A stretch of DNA of 35,956 nt, taken from positions 1 through 35,956 of the IMG/VR virus record IMGVR_UViG_3300035698_024727; one strand, given 5' to 3'. The stretch comes from a virus. The notes beneath the pieces were generated by a model, which was not told the origin of the DNA, did no database searches, and was given only the letters and a program-made list of their open reading frames with translations. The position numbers were made by a program, and so were the translations under genes. Positions 24,358-32,696 of this stretch are shown piece by piece. Within the stretch, counting starts at the first letter, position 1. Every line of letters begins with the position of its first letter.

Positions 24358-24913
24358 TATATCTCCTCGTTAAAGCTTTTTTTCTTAGAACATTTTTCGT
24401 CTTTTCAGAATGATGATTTCCATAAAAAGAATTTTTATCACCAATTCTTTTTTTAGCCAAATCACTAAGCTTTTTTCTGTGACTCTTAGTCCAATTTAAT
24501 CCATTTTCTTTTGCATGTTCTGCATTTTTTTTATGAGTAACAATTTCTAATCTAGAAAGATCATTAATTGTTTTATCCCCCATTGGATTATTATGATTAA
24601 TCTCCTTACCTTGAGGAATTTTTCCAATCCACGTTTCATACATTAAACGATGAAATTGTAAATTTGGAAAATGAACTTTATTCAAAAATAAACCAATTTT
24701 ATAATATCCATATCTATCTTTAACTTTTTTTATAACTTTACCTAAATAAGTATTACTCCGGGCTTTTTTTATTCGAATCACAACTCCATCTCTAGACATT
24801 GCATAATCTTTAAAAATATAAAAAATCTCCCCTTTCCATATCCTAGGGTGCCTCCACTTTCGCTTTTCAATTTCAGTATAATTTAAATCACTCACCAATT
24901 CTGAAATCTTCAT
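24344..24913 (-). CDS. HNH homing endonuclease with NUMOD-like tail, 189 aa
   Basis: Residues 25-80 (WKGEIFYIFKDYAMSRDGVV, with IRIKK after) look like a NUMOD4-type start. The HNH core follows: FHRLMYETWIGKIPQGKEIN, with HNNPMGDKTINDLSRLEIVT and HKKNAEH carrying the paired His/Asn residues. The end has NSFYGNHHSEKTKNVLRKKA, a NUMOD3-like element. It is AT- and Lys-rich. Its start overlaps the methyltransferase stop (ATGA) and its end overlaps the glycosyltransferase start by 14 bases, so it is fitted seamlessly between two glycan genes. It would act on uninserted copies of this junction. Confidence 0.85.
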   Translation of the reverse strand: MKISELVSDLNYTEIEKRKWRHPRIWKGEIFYIFKDYAMSRDGVVIRIKKARSNTYLGKVIKKVKDRYGYYKIGLFLNKVHFPNLQFHRLMYETWIGKIPQGKEINHNNPMGDKTINDLSRLEIVTHKKNAEHAKENGLNWTKSHRKKLSDLAKKRIGDKNSFYGNHHSEKTKNVLRKKALTRRYNGSN

Positions 24914-25590
24914 TTCATTCTCCCACTTTTCCTAAACTCATTTTCATTTATTGAAATTCTTCTCACAACAGTCAATCCAGCATTCCAAAACCCAAAAGGA
25001 AGAGTTAAAACATCAGCTAATGGATTTCTTTCCAATTCTTGTCTAAATTTATATCCATCTCCACTTCTATTTTCAGCCGTTTCTTCTTTATCAACTGGAA
25101 ATAAATCATGAAGAAAAATAAATCCATTATCTTGAATTAATGAAAAAATGTTTTCAAAGTCCGCCTTGACTTTATCATACATATGATCCCCATCGATAAA
25201 ACCAATGGCAATTTTTGTAAACTTAACTTCTTTAAAAAAATCATCAGAAGATCCTGCGTATAAGACATTTGAATCATCAAAAAAATCACCCACGGTAAAA
25301 AGATTCTCATAGTCTGAGACTTGGAGGTCACAATGATAAATTTTTCTATTATATTTTCGAGAAAGATACGTTAGCCCAAATGAACTCTCACCTATACCAA
25401 TCTCTACAATATCTCCTTGTAGCCAAAATAACACATAATCTATAAAAATATATAAAAATCCCCACCTATCCCACCCATATTTCTTCATAAACGGAATAGG
25501 AGCTCCTTCAACAAACTCTATTTCTTTCTTAAGTTCTGCTGATCCAGGGTGAGGCGGATTACCTGCAAAATCGCTTGGTTTCAAAAACAT
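24910..25590 (-). CDS. Class I methyltransferase (Methyltransf_24-like), 226 aa
   Basis: I use ATG 25590 (MFLKPSDFAGNPPHPGS) because GGAGGAG lies six bases upstream; an ATG six codons earlier overlaps it. DIVEIGIGESSFGLTYLSRK is a SAM-binding motif I, YHCDLQVS the acidic end of strand two, and FIDGDHMYDKVKADFENIFS with GFIFLHDLF a motif typical of Methyltransf_24 proteins acting in sugar or polyketide pathways. The protein lacks a membrane segment. The substrate is probably a sugar of the phage glycan, which is inference. It overlaps the previous gene by 32 bases. Confidence 0.7.
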   Translation of the reverse strand: MFLKPSDFAGNPPHPGSAELKKEIEFVEGAPIPFMKKYGWDRWGFLYIFIDYVLFWLQGDIVEIGIGESSFGLTYLSRKYNRKIYHCDLQVSDYENLFTVGDFFDDSNVLYAGSSDDFFKEVKFTKIAIGFIDGDHMYDKVKADFENIFSLIQDNGFIFLHDLFPVDKEETAENRSGDGYKFRQELERNPLADVLTLPFGFWNAGLTVVRRISINENEFRKSGRMK

Positions 25591-26092
25591 ACTCTTCTCC
25601 TCCGTCATTAGTTACAGTGGGCCGGTCTTTTTCATCTGAATAGAATTGAAAACTACTAAACTCATCTTTAATGAGCCAAGAATACCTATGATCTATATCA
25701 TGAATAATATGCATGAAATTCCATTCATAGCATTCAGTTAAAAGAATAAGCCCCAATCCCCTGCCAGCATTTCTAACGTGGAGGGTTAATCCATTTGAAC
25801 TAAAATCTAAAGCATCGCCAGCAGTTCTAATCTGCTTACTAAGATCCTTGCATTCAAGCACTATGCGCTTTACGCTGAATGATGAAGTGCATGCTAATCT
25901 TCTTGGAGTCGGATCGCTCATGTATGCTTCTTCTCCGATGTAAAAATACTTAGCCATTTCTATAGTAAAAAGATCCTCAGTAAATCCGTCACTTTCTGCA
26001 CCGAAATGCCGTTGTCTATCATAAGGAAATGGACTATGCATGATGCTTTTAATAAAATTTCCAAGACGTTCATTCTTGATATCTATTATCAT
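25559..26092 (-). CDS. Unknown protein in the glycan island, 177 aa
   Basis: It begins MIIDIKNERLGNFIKSIMHS and contains IVLECKDLSKQIRTAGDALD and FMHIIHDIDHRYSWLIKDEF. It has no signal peptide and no obvious membrane segment. No nucleotide-binding loop or catalytic motif was recognised. The 3' end overlaps the methyltransferase by 32 bases, so the two are probably expressed together. GGAGAC precedes its ATG. A role in glycan building or in binding a product is possible by context only. Confidence 0.5.
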   Translation of the reverse strand: MIIDIKNERLGNFIKSIMHSPFPYDRQRHFGAESDGFTEDLFTIEMAKYFYIGEEAYMSDPTPRRLACTSSFSVKRIVLECKDLSKQIRTAGDALDFSSNGLTLHVRNAGRGLGLILLTECYEWNFMHIIHDIDHRYSWLIKDEFSSFQFYSDEKDRPTVTNDGGEEYVFETKRFCR

Positions 26093-26096
26093 ATGA

Positions 26097-26393
26097 TTAG
26101 TCTCCGTTATTTAAACTTTTATCAATCCTATCTTTCAGAGCCTTTCTTTCTTCTTTAATGTCGTCATAGGTATCTCTTGCATCAGCATCATTAGGATTTT
26201 CTTTTACAATCCTCTTATAATCATAATACTACTGAGTCACTTCTCTGTAATCACTCATATCCATCTTTAAATAAATCTTTCTCTTTTCTTGAGTTAACTC
26301 TTCGCAACTTATATATCTATCATCTATAAGCCAAATGCCAAACACGAATGTTAACACGACCCCTACAGAACCTAAAATCTTAAGTATTTTCAT
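26097..26393 (-). pseudogene. Small membrane protein gene broken by an in-frame TAG
   Basis: ATG at 26393 overlaps the previous stop by four bases (ATGA). It opens MKILKILGSVGVVLTFVFGI, a clear N-terminal membrane helix, then a charged region ending YREVTQ at codon 54. Codon 55 is TAG (26229-26231), after which the frame continues YYDYKRIVKENPNDADARDT to ERKALKDRIDKSLNNGD and a TAA at 26097. Both halves look coding, so it was one 98-codon gene. TAG ends several other genes here, so it is not globally reassigned. Explanations are a nonsense mutation, local read-through, or a sequence error. The 54-residue first part would still make a membrane peptide. Confidence 0.6.
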
Positions 26394-26986
26394 AGCGTCA
26401 CCTTTTTCATCACAGTCAAACTAGGAAACAACCCATACGTGCCATAGATGTAATTCTCTTTAATTATGGGATTAGAACCAAGAACAGGGCGAATAGGAGC
26501 TCCCTCATACTTTTTCATCCATTCAACATTATCCCTTTCTTCAGACCCTCCCTCAAATAAGAACAGCCCGCAGTGCCTTATCTTTGGAGTCCAATGTTCT
26601 ACCATATGCTTAATCACTCCTCCAGTATTACTAATGTCCACATGAAGAAAATCAACTGAGTCATCCTCATATTCTCTGTGAACCAAAAAAGCATCTGCTT
26701 TATGGAGTGTTACATAGTCTTCAACTTTAGCTGCTCCCAATGCTACCTGAACCATTTCCATGTTTCCATGCTTATACGGATAATCATCCCATAGATCATA
26801 AGCATGAAGGTGGCCTATGGAGCCTTTAATTTCATGCGCTTTCCGTAACCCTCTGCCTATAGAAAAAGCACTATACCCATCAAGGATTCCAAGTTCAACA
26901 GCCATCCTTGGAGGAAATGAAAAAACTGTATTCTCAAAAATCTTGCTAAACGAATTCCGCCTATACGAAGACCGAATTACCTCCAT
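26390..26986 (-). CDS. Methyltransferase-like Rossmann protein, 198 aa
   Basis: RMAVELGILDGYSAFSIGRG resembles the SAM-binding loop of TylF/Methyltransf_24-type proteins, followed by HLHAYDLWDDYPYKHGNMEM and VDFLHVDISNTGGVIKHMVE, with the acidic residue expected after strand four. The C-terminal part (GLFPSLTVMKKVTL) is a short strand pair. A GGGAGG ribosome site precedes the ATG, within the end of the aminotransferase. It probably modifies a sugar or lipid-linked sugar made by the island. The catalytic assignment is moderate, as motif I is not canonical GxGxG. Confidence 0.6.
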   Translation of the reverse strand: MEVIRSSYRRNSFSKIFENTVFSFPPRMAVELGILDGYSAFSIGRGLRKAHEIKGSIGHLHAYDLWDDYPYKHGNMEMVQVALGAAKVEDYVTLHKADAFLVHREYEDDSVDFLHVDISNTGGVIKHMVEHWTPKIRHCGLFLFEGGSEERDNVEWMKKYEGAPIRPVLGSNPIIKENYIYGTYGLFPSLTVMKKVTL

Positions 26987-26987
26987 G

Positions 26988-29201
26988 TTACCATCCTCCC
27001 TTTATAATATCAACAATCCGTTCTCGGTCTTCCCTACTGACCCACCATCCCACAGGGATAGAAACATGTCTGTGGATTATGGATTCAAGTTGCGGAAGAT
27101 GAGTTTTAAATTCTTTAACACACGAATGTTGATCATTCCTTGCATGAACTTGCGAAACAGCAACTCCATGTTCTCCCATCTTACGGGCAAAACCTGGAAG
27201 ATCATCAACGAGAATTGTAAATAGCCAATAGGAAGAGCCTGAGTTTTCTGTATAATCAAGCAAATCAAGCCCCGGAATATTTGAAAGATGAACCTTATAA
27301 TATGCCGCATTCATTCTTGCAATGTCCAAATTCTTATCTACAATCTCAAGATTTGAAAGACCAATGGTTGCAGCTATATCATTCATATGAAACTTAAATC
27401 CAGCCTCTACTATATCAGCCTCGCAATTATGAACTATGCAGGAAGTTGTGGCAAAATTCTTAAATTCATCCTCAACTTCTAAACAATAAACTATCTCAGT
27501 GCCATCTTCATATTTTTTTATTTCTACCTGATTTACTCCTAGAGTTGAAGAACCATCTCCCCATAATACAGTATTGAATTTTTCTTTAAAATTAAAATCT
27601 TTAAATTTTTGTTTTCTCATAAACTCTGGAATGTAAGGGCCTATGTCTTCGAGAACCCTTTTCATTCCTTCTATTTGGAACCCTATTTTATTATAACCTT
27701 CTCCCGTTGTAAACATATGGCATTCATACCCTTTTTCATTTAGGAGCTTAACAAGCCACAAAATATCATTAACTGAAAAGCTACAAGTGGAAATTTCCCC
27801 AATGAACCTTCTGCCAAATTTTTGTGTATCCCAGGAAAGAACTCTTCCATCATCCATGAACCACGTGGCTAATAAAAGCTTGGAAAAATATTTGGAAATT
27901 AACTTTTTGGGAATAATTCTATCTTTATTTTTAGAATAAAAAAACTTTCTTAGAGATCCAATATATGCATTTAGCCGAGTATAATAAGAAACTCCTCCAT
28001 TTGGATTATTCCTTTCAGGCTCAGGACCTCTTTCGTTGAAGGAAACTCCAAGTCCTGATAGCGAATCATGTTTCAATAATGCATACTCTTTTTGAAAAAT
28101 GGAATGTCCTTCTTGCAAAATTGCTAACACTGTATCTCCATTTTTTGAAAATGTTTTTGAAACAATAGTCGCATCCCCCAACATTGAACCAATAATAATC
28201 TCTTTTTGAATCTTTGAAGGATATGGAAACGGAGAAATCACTTTATCTCCAGTATTCAAACTTCTTGCTTCAACAAAGCCACTTCGCGTTAAAACTTTAT
28301 GATCTCCAGTAACGATAGCGCTCTGATTATTTGACACTTTTTTATTTTTAATTTCATAAAAATCTCTTCCATTTCTTTTGTTCTTAAAGATATTTTTAAC
28401 CTTCCCAGTTACAATTTCATTAGAACTAAGATCAACTATTTCAATCTCCCCTCTATATCTCTCATTGTATAGGGTGGAAATTTTTTTTCTAGGTCCAGGC
28501 TTATTTGGGATAATGATTTTAGTTTTAGAATGTAGACACCTCATATTAATCCTGCTTGATTCTCTATCTATACCGTACCACCGCAAAAGCTTTGCTCGCT
28601 TAAGTTTCTCTGGAGAATTCATAAACAAGGCTCCTCCATCTCCAGTATTTAGATGCTTAATTGCCTGGAAAGAAAACATGCAATAATCAGAATCGTTACA
28701 TCGGCCTATTGGATCACCACGAAAAATAGATCCAAATGCATGAGCAGCATCTTCAATGATGACGACATTATTATTTGCAGCAATCCCATGAAGAATTTCC
28801 ATGCTACACGGCAAGCCTCCCCAGTGAACAGCCATGATTGCTTTTGTCTTAGGGGTGATCTTTTTCTCAACAGAATATGGATCTATATTTAAAGTGAACT
28901 CATCCACATCAGCCCATACAATCTTGGCTCCCGTGGCAAGGATAGGAGCATTCGTAGCAAAACAGGTAAGAGGCGTTGTGATGACTTCGTCTCCAGGGCC
29001 AATATTTTCCATTGCCAAAGCAAGGCTGAGACCATGCGTTCCGGCAGACAAAGCCACCATATTACTATTTTCCATTCGGGCCTTGAGTTTATTTTCAAAC
29101 TCCCTAACCTTTGGCCCTTCTCCAATCCACCCTGAATGCATGGTTCTGATCAGAGACGCATTCACTTCAGTGTTCATTGCTACTTTAAAAAGAGGTATCA
29201 T
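26988..29201 (-). CDS. DegT/DnrJ/EryC1-type sugar aminotransferase interrupted by an intein, 737 aa precursor
   Basis: The host protein is a PLP-dependent aminotransferase that makes amino sugars from keto-sugar nucleotides: HSGWIGEGPKVREFENKLKA, LSAGTHGLSLALAMENIGPG, IEDAAHAFGS, and FSFQAIKHLNTGDGG with the Schiff-base Lys (residue 182). Residues 222-592 are an intein, after which the aminotransferase resumes CEADIVEAGFKFHMNDIAAT and ends at 737. Without the intein it is 366 residues, normal for the family. The insertion is directly before the conserved GFKFHMNDIAA segment. AAGGAG precedes the ATG. No partner sugar dehydratase is in the window, so the donor sugar would come from the host or another phage gene. 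Confidence 0.9.
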   Translation of the reverse strand: MIPLFKVAMNTEVNASLIRTMHSGWIGEGPKVREFENKLKARMENSNMVALSAGTHGLSLALAMENIGPGDEVITTPLTCFATNAPILATGAKIVWADVDEFTLNIDPYSVEKKITPKTKAIMAVHWGGLPCSMEILHGIAANNNVVIIEDAAHAFGSIFRGDPIGRCNDSDYCMFSFQAIKHLNTGDGGALFMNSPEKLKRAKLLRWYGIDRESSRINMRCLHSKTKIIIPNKPGPRKKISTLYNERYRGEIEIVDLSSNEIVTGKVKNIFKNKRNGRDFYEIKNKKVSNNQSAIVTGDHKVLTRSGFVEARSLNTGDKVISPFPYPSKIQKEIIIGSMLGDATIVSKTFSKNGDTVLAILQEGHSIFQKEYALLKHDSLSGLGVSFNERGPEPERNNPNGGVSYYTRLNAYIGSLRKFFYSKNKDRIIPKKLISKYFSKLLLATWFMDDGRVLSWDTQKFGRRFIGEISTCSFSVNDILWLVKLLNEKGYECHMFTTGEGYNKIGFQIEGMKRVLEDIGPYIPEFMRKQKFKDFNFKEKFNTVLWGDGSSTLGVNQVEIKKYEDGTEIVYCLEVEDEFKNFATTSCIVHNCEADIVEAGFKFHMNDIAATIGLSNLEIVDKNLDIARMNAAYYKVHLSNIPGLDLLDYTENSGSSYWLFTILVDDLPGFARKMGEHGVAVSQVHARNDQHSCVKEFKTHLPQLESIIHRHVSIPVGWWVSREDRERIVDIIKGGW
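27426..28538 (-). mobile_element. LAGLIDADG intein within the aminotransferase, 371 aa
   Basis: Residue 222 is Cys, starting block A (CLHSKTKIIIP). Block B is VTGDHKVLTRSGFVEARSLN with the T-x-x-H pattern. Two LAGLIDADG helices are IIIGSMLGDATI and LLLATWFMDDGRVL, with an Asp at each catalytic position. The C-terminal blocks are VYCLEVEDEFKNFATTSCIV and a final His-Asn (591-592), followed by Cys 593 as the first downstream residue. All residues needed for splicing and two-site cutting appear intact, so it should be active in both. It can home into intein-free alleles. Confidence 0.92.
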
Positions 29202-29211
29202 AATGATCTCC

Positions 29212-29850
29212 TTAATAAACCCTTCGTAGGTATCCTCCGGGGTTAAAAGTAAAAACTAGCTTCTCGCAAGTGTAATCAGTTGCGAAGTTATGGTTCTCAA
29301 TTAAAAAAGCTTCAACGGCTGCTGCGGGGCCGCGATCTTTATGCTTCCACGTTACAGGATTATTGATATGCGTATCCTCAACGATCATGTAAGATCCCGG
29401 AGTAACAAACCCCTTGTAAGCATCAAGCTCAGCAGCGACATACTTTTCACTGTGCCATGAATCAAGAAATACCATGACCTTATCACACTTAGGCACTCGC
29501 TCTCTCACGGCTGAAAGAACAGAACTGCTAATACTTTCCCCTGTAAGAAACTGAATCCTCCAAGCAAAATGGTGATCATCTACCTGTGCAAAATCAACAT
29601 GCTCCAGAGTCTTATCAACAGAAATAACTTCTCCATAACCAATGAGATTAAGGATAGAGGCGAAAAATAAAGCTGACCCTCCTGCTCTTGCTCCAGTTTC
29701 TATGATTAAATCTGGCTTAACCTGGAATATAAGCTCTTGCATGACCAGGAGATCACATGGATTCTTTTGTATGTTTACTCCTAGCCATGAAGTTTTTTCC
29801 CACAGCCGGTTCTCTTCATAACGAATATGATACGCATCAGATATCGCCAT
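29212..29850 (-). CDS. CmcI/rhamnosyl-O-methyltransferase family protein, 212 aa
   Basis: Two adjacent ATGs stand at 29853 and 29850. The second is six bases from GGAG, so I use it; a longer reading would overlap the fusion gene by 113 bases. WEKTSWLGVNIQKNPCDLLV, then QVKPDLIIETGARAGGSALF and GEVISVDKTLEHVDF form the SAM-binding region. MVFLDSWHSEKYVAAELDAY with VTPGSYMIVEDTHINN matches the acidic metal/SAM-binding end of CmcI-type enzymes. Members methylate or hydroxylate sugars and antibiotics. Here it most likely methylates a sugar hydroxyl in the phage glycan. It has no membrane segment. Confidence 0.75.
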   Translation of the reverse strand: MAISDAYHIRYEENRLWEKTSWLGVNIQKNPCDLLVMQELIFQVKPDLIIETGARAGGSALFFASILNLIGYGEVISVDKTLEHVDFAQVDDHHFAWRIQFLTGESISSSVLSAVRERVPKCDKVMVFLDSWHSEKYVAAELDAYKGFVTPGSYMIVEDTHINNPVTWKHKDRGPAAAVEAFLIENHNFATDYTCEKLVFTFNPGGYLRRVY

Positions 29851-32653
29851 CATTTTCTCCAGTAATAGTTCTAATCCAACTCTTTGGGTTATAGGATCCA
29901 ATAGCATGCTGGAAAGCTGCTTTGCCCATAATCCTCCTTGTTGGTTCATGATTTAGTAATTTAAAGAGTTCAGAAGATTTATCAAAATCATTATACAGAA
30001 AACCTGTACCTTCGACCACTCTGTCTTTTGGTCCGGAATGGTTATTGGCAACAACAGGAAGGCCCGCTGCCTGAGCTTCCATGACAACCTTTGGCCCCAT
30101 ATCATGATACCCTTCTGGCAGATCATACCAGAAGATATTTCCCAGAGCAAGAAAGTCCTTCACTTGGGGCTGATTCTTTTTATGAACAATAACTCGCTCT
30201 CCATGATCTTCAAGAAACGAAGGTCCTGGCATGAGGCGAATCGTTGCATCAGGAAAGGCTTCGAGGATGGCCCTGATCTTATCATTAAAGTCCTTTGCAT
30301 ACTTGGCATCGTTTTGAGAAGAATGTCTAACGATCTTCATAGATCCTCCATAATCAACCTTAACACTTTCATATTCGCTGAGGTCAGTTGGGGGAGGAAG
30401 AATGGTAGGAGAAATACCATAAAAGGTATCGCCAGAAGCCTCCATATACTGCACAGTGAATGCATCGTTTAAGGAACTGTTTAGAAAGATATACTTATCC
30501 CACCCCCGAGTCCAAGGGATCTTGCCGATTTCACCAAGCCTGAAGTTAATAGCCATGACCTTGCGTTTTGCCTGAACCGCCTCCAATGCCCTTACTACGC
30601 CCTCTTTGTTAAATTCCCATACCCAATCATTAGTGTATAGCATGAAGACGTCACACGGATGGCTTAGAGTGGTTAATGAGCTTGTGGTAAGTATATTATG
30701 ATTACCAATTTTCCTAAATGTACCAGATGGGCTTGGACCAGGATGGACATACTCAACTCGCCATCCCATTTCATGAAAAGTGTTCATTATCCATGTAGTG
30801 CTTCTTTCTGCTCCACCTTCACCTCTACCGTTGAATAGCATCCTAAATACTTTTGTATCATCTCCCGCAGCAATGGGAGGAATCGGAACTTCAGGAGAAA
30901 TTCTAGGTTCATGGACTCCTTTCTTCATCCACGCGTGAAAGCGATGCCCTCCCTTTACAGGACCTTCAAAGCCTTCTTTCAAATACTTATCTTGCCATTT
31001 TTTCTCGTATTCCCTTCCAGCATCATGAACTAGAACGATATCTGCACGCTCAGAAGCAATCTTCGTTGACATCTCTCTAGACGGACCACCGGGAGGACCA
31101 TCAACAATAGCAAGATCAAAGTGGACATCATCCCCGAGGTTTAATACTTTGCCGTTCCACGCATGAAGATCAAATTTATCGCTAGCGCCTTTTCCAATAA
31201 GAGACTCCATCCAATTATCTCTAGTCTCGAATGACACAACCCCCATTCCTCTATCGGTAAGCAAAAAAGAAGAAAGCCCTGGACCAAATTCCATTACAGT
31301 TTTAACATCATATTGATCACAAGTCTTCCTGAGAAATTCCCAATCCATATCCGTAATACAAGCACCGCCCCACTCAAACCCCCACTTTGCCGGATCAACA
31401 AAATCTTCTTCTTTTTTGAATTCGTGCAAGTCTTTCTTGGGCGTAAGATTGGCTTTCACCATTGGCATTGTAATTTTTTTAGATATGAGATTAGGAAGAG
31501 TAGGAACCCTAGGAGTATCAAAAAATAGCCTTCCTCCCTGATAATATTGATCAAATGCTTTGATGACATCATAAGTGTCGATTATATCAACACACCTAGG
31601 AAAGCGTTGCCCGTTTTCTTCTATGATGGTGGGGCAAGTTTTTTCAAGATCGCAATGCCAACAAGCTTTATCCGCAGCACAAGGTAAGCATCCATCAGTG
31701 CAGAGATACTGATGTCCGGGAAACCTAGTGAACCGAGCAGGCTCTCTTGCTCCTGCGATAACTACGCATGGCATTCCAAAAGCAGCAGCAAGATGCATCT
31801 GAAAACTCACAAGTCCCATTGAGCCTTCGGCAAAGTAAAACAATTTAAACAGTTTTCTTATTCCATCATCCCTGCCCTGTGTCTCACCAATCATATTAAT
31901 TATATTCGGTCCTTCAAGTTTCGGGTGCTTATGCTCTTTTGCCCCTATTTGAACAAACTTCATTCCAGGATATTGAGCTACAATCTCCTCCCATCTCTTA
32001 AAAGGATAGGTCTTAGCTGTCCAGTCGCCCTTTTCGCCAGCCACAATGATCCAATATGGAGGCTTGATAATAGGTTCAACTGTCTCCTCTTTGGTCATCC
32101 ATATATCAGGCTTAATTGGACCTTGTGGAAATTCAATGCCAAGCTTCTCTTGAATGCTTAAACGAAAAGCATTAGCAAAATGCCGATCATCCCTATTGCT
32201 TGCATTCGTTAGAGCGCCTGGACCAATCTCTATAATGTCTGCATTTGCATTAGTTAAACTGCGATCTAAGTATGGATTGTTATCCCAGATATGCATGGCG
32301 GTAGATTGAACGTTGATGGGCCAATCAGGAAAGGCAGATTTAAAATCACGAATAGCACAGGTGAACATAAGTATGTCACCTATAGCTTGACGATTCTTAA
32401 ATATTATAGGCTTCCGTTCTGCAGCAGTCTCTTTATGTTCAGGCGTGAAATTCATTCCAGAAATAGAAATGAGATCCTTGATGATCTCTTTTGTAGTTTC
32501 TTCTTTACCATCAAGGTGATGGTGGACATGTCCATCTGTGAACTTGATAGATGTTACTGATTCTGAAGCCACTCTAGAAATGCAGTCTTTGTTTTTGAGA
32601 ATTTCACTTGCCATTCCACGCAAGTAGGTGTTTAATCTGCTATGTTTACTCAT
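29837..32653 (-). CDS. Fusion of GT9-like, methyltransferase-like and GT4-like domains, 938 aa
   Basis: AAGGAG precedes the ATG. Residues about 80-360 are a GT9 (heptosyltransferase-like) domain: IFKNRQAIGDILMFTCAIRD, WIIVAGEKGDWTAKTYPFKR, AEGSMGLVSFQMHLAAAFGM, then a Cys-rich loop (CTDGCLPCAADKACWHC). Residues about 410-600 hold a Rossmann domain: VKTVMEFGPGLSSFLLTDRG, with VHFDLAIVDGPPGGPSRE and DIVLVHDAGREYE, like a SAM- or nucleotide-sugar-binding fold. Residues about 610-938 are GT4-like: MLFNGRGEGGAERSTTWIMN and MGPKVVMEAQAAGLPVVANN, with the Glu of the ExxxAGLPVV motif. Three enzyme modules in one chain would allow two sugar additions and a modification. Substrates are unknown. Confidence 0.75.
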   Translation of the reverse strand: MSKHSRLNTYLRGMASEILKNKDCISRVASESVTSIKFTDGHVHHHLDGKEETTKEIIKDLISISGMNFTPEHKETAAERKPIIFKNRQAIGDILMFTCAIRDFKSAFPDWPINVQSTAMHIWDNNPYLDRSLTNANADIIEIGPGALTNASNRDDRHFANAFRLSIQEKLGIEFPQGPIKPDIWMTKEETVEPIIKPPYWIIVAGEKGDWTAKTYPFKRWEEIVAQYPGMKFVQIGAKEHKHPKLEGPNIINMIGETQGRDDGIRKLFKLFYFAEGSMGLVSFQMHLAAAFGMPCVVIAGAREPARFTRFPGHQYLCTDGCLPCAADKACWHCDLEKTCPTIIEENGQRFPRCVDIIDTYDVIKAFDQYYQGGRLFFDTPRVPTLPNLISKKITMPMVKANLTPKKDLHEFKKEEDFVDPAKWGFEWGGACITDMDWEFLRKTCDQYDVKTVMEFGPGLSSFLLTDRGMGVVSFETRDNWMESLIGKGASDKFDLHAWNGKVLNLGDDVHFDLAIVDGPPGGPSREMSTKIASERADIVLVHDAGREYEKKWQDKYLKEGFEGPVKGGHRFHAWMKKGVHEPRISPEVPIPPIAAGDDTKVFRMLFNGRGEGGAERSTTWIMNTFHEMGWRVEYVHPGPSPSGTFRKIGNHNILTTSSLTTLSHPCDVFMLYTNDWVWEFNKEGVVRALEAVQAKRKVMAINFRLGEIGKIPWTRGWDKYIFLNSSLNDAFTVQYMEASGDTFYGISPTILPPPTDLSEYESVKVDYGGSMKIVRHSSQNDAKYAKDFNDKIRAILEAFPDATIRLMPGPSFLEDHGERVIVHKKNQPQVKDFLALGNIFWYDLPEGYHDMGPKVVMEAQAAGLPVVANNHSGPKDRVVEGTGFLYNDFDKSSELFKLLNHEPTRRIMGKAAFQHAIGSYNPKSWIRTITGENDGDI

Positions 32654-32696
32654 CAGATTAGTTCTCCTTTATTTAATTGTAGTTAAAGGGTGAAGT

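Noticed and set aside
26229-26231. Global TAG recoding (amber reassignment) in this phage
   Set aside because: TAG ends the glycosyltransferase genes (22391-23311, 23314-24357) and the connector gene (17846-18604), where the following bases do not continue a protein. Only the local ORF is affected.
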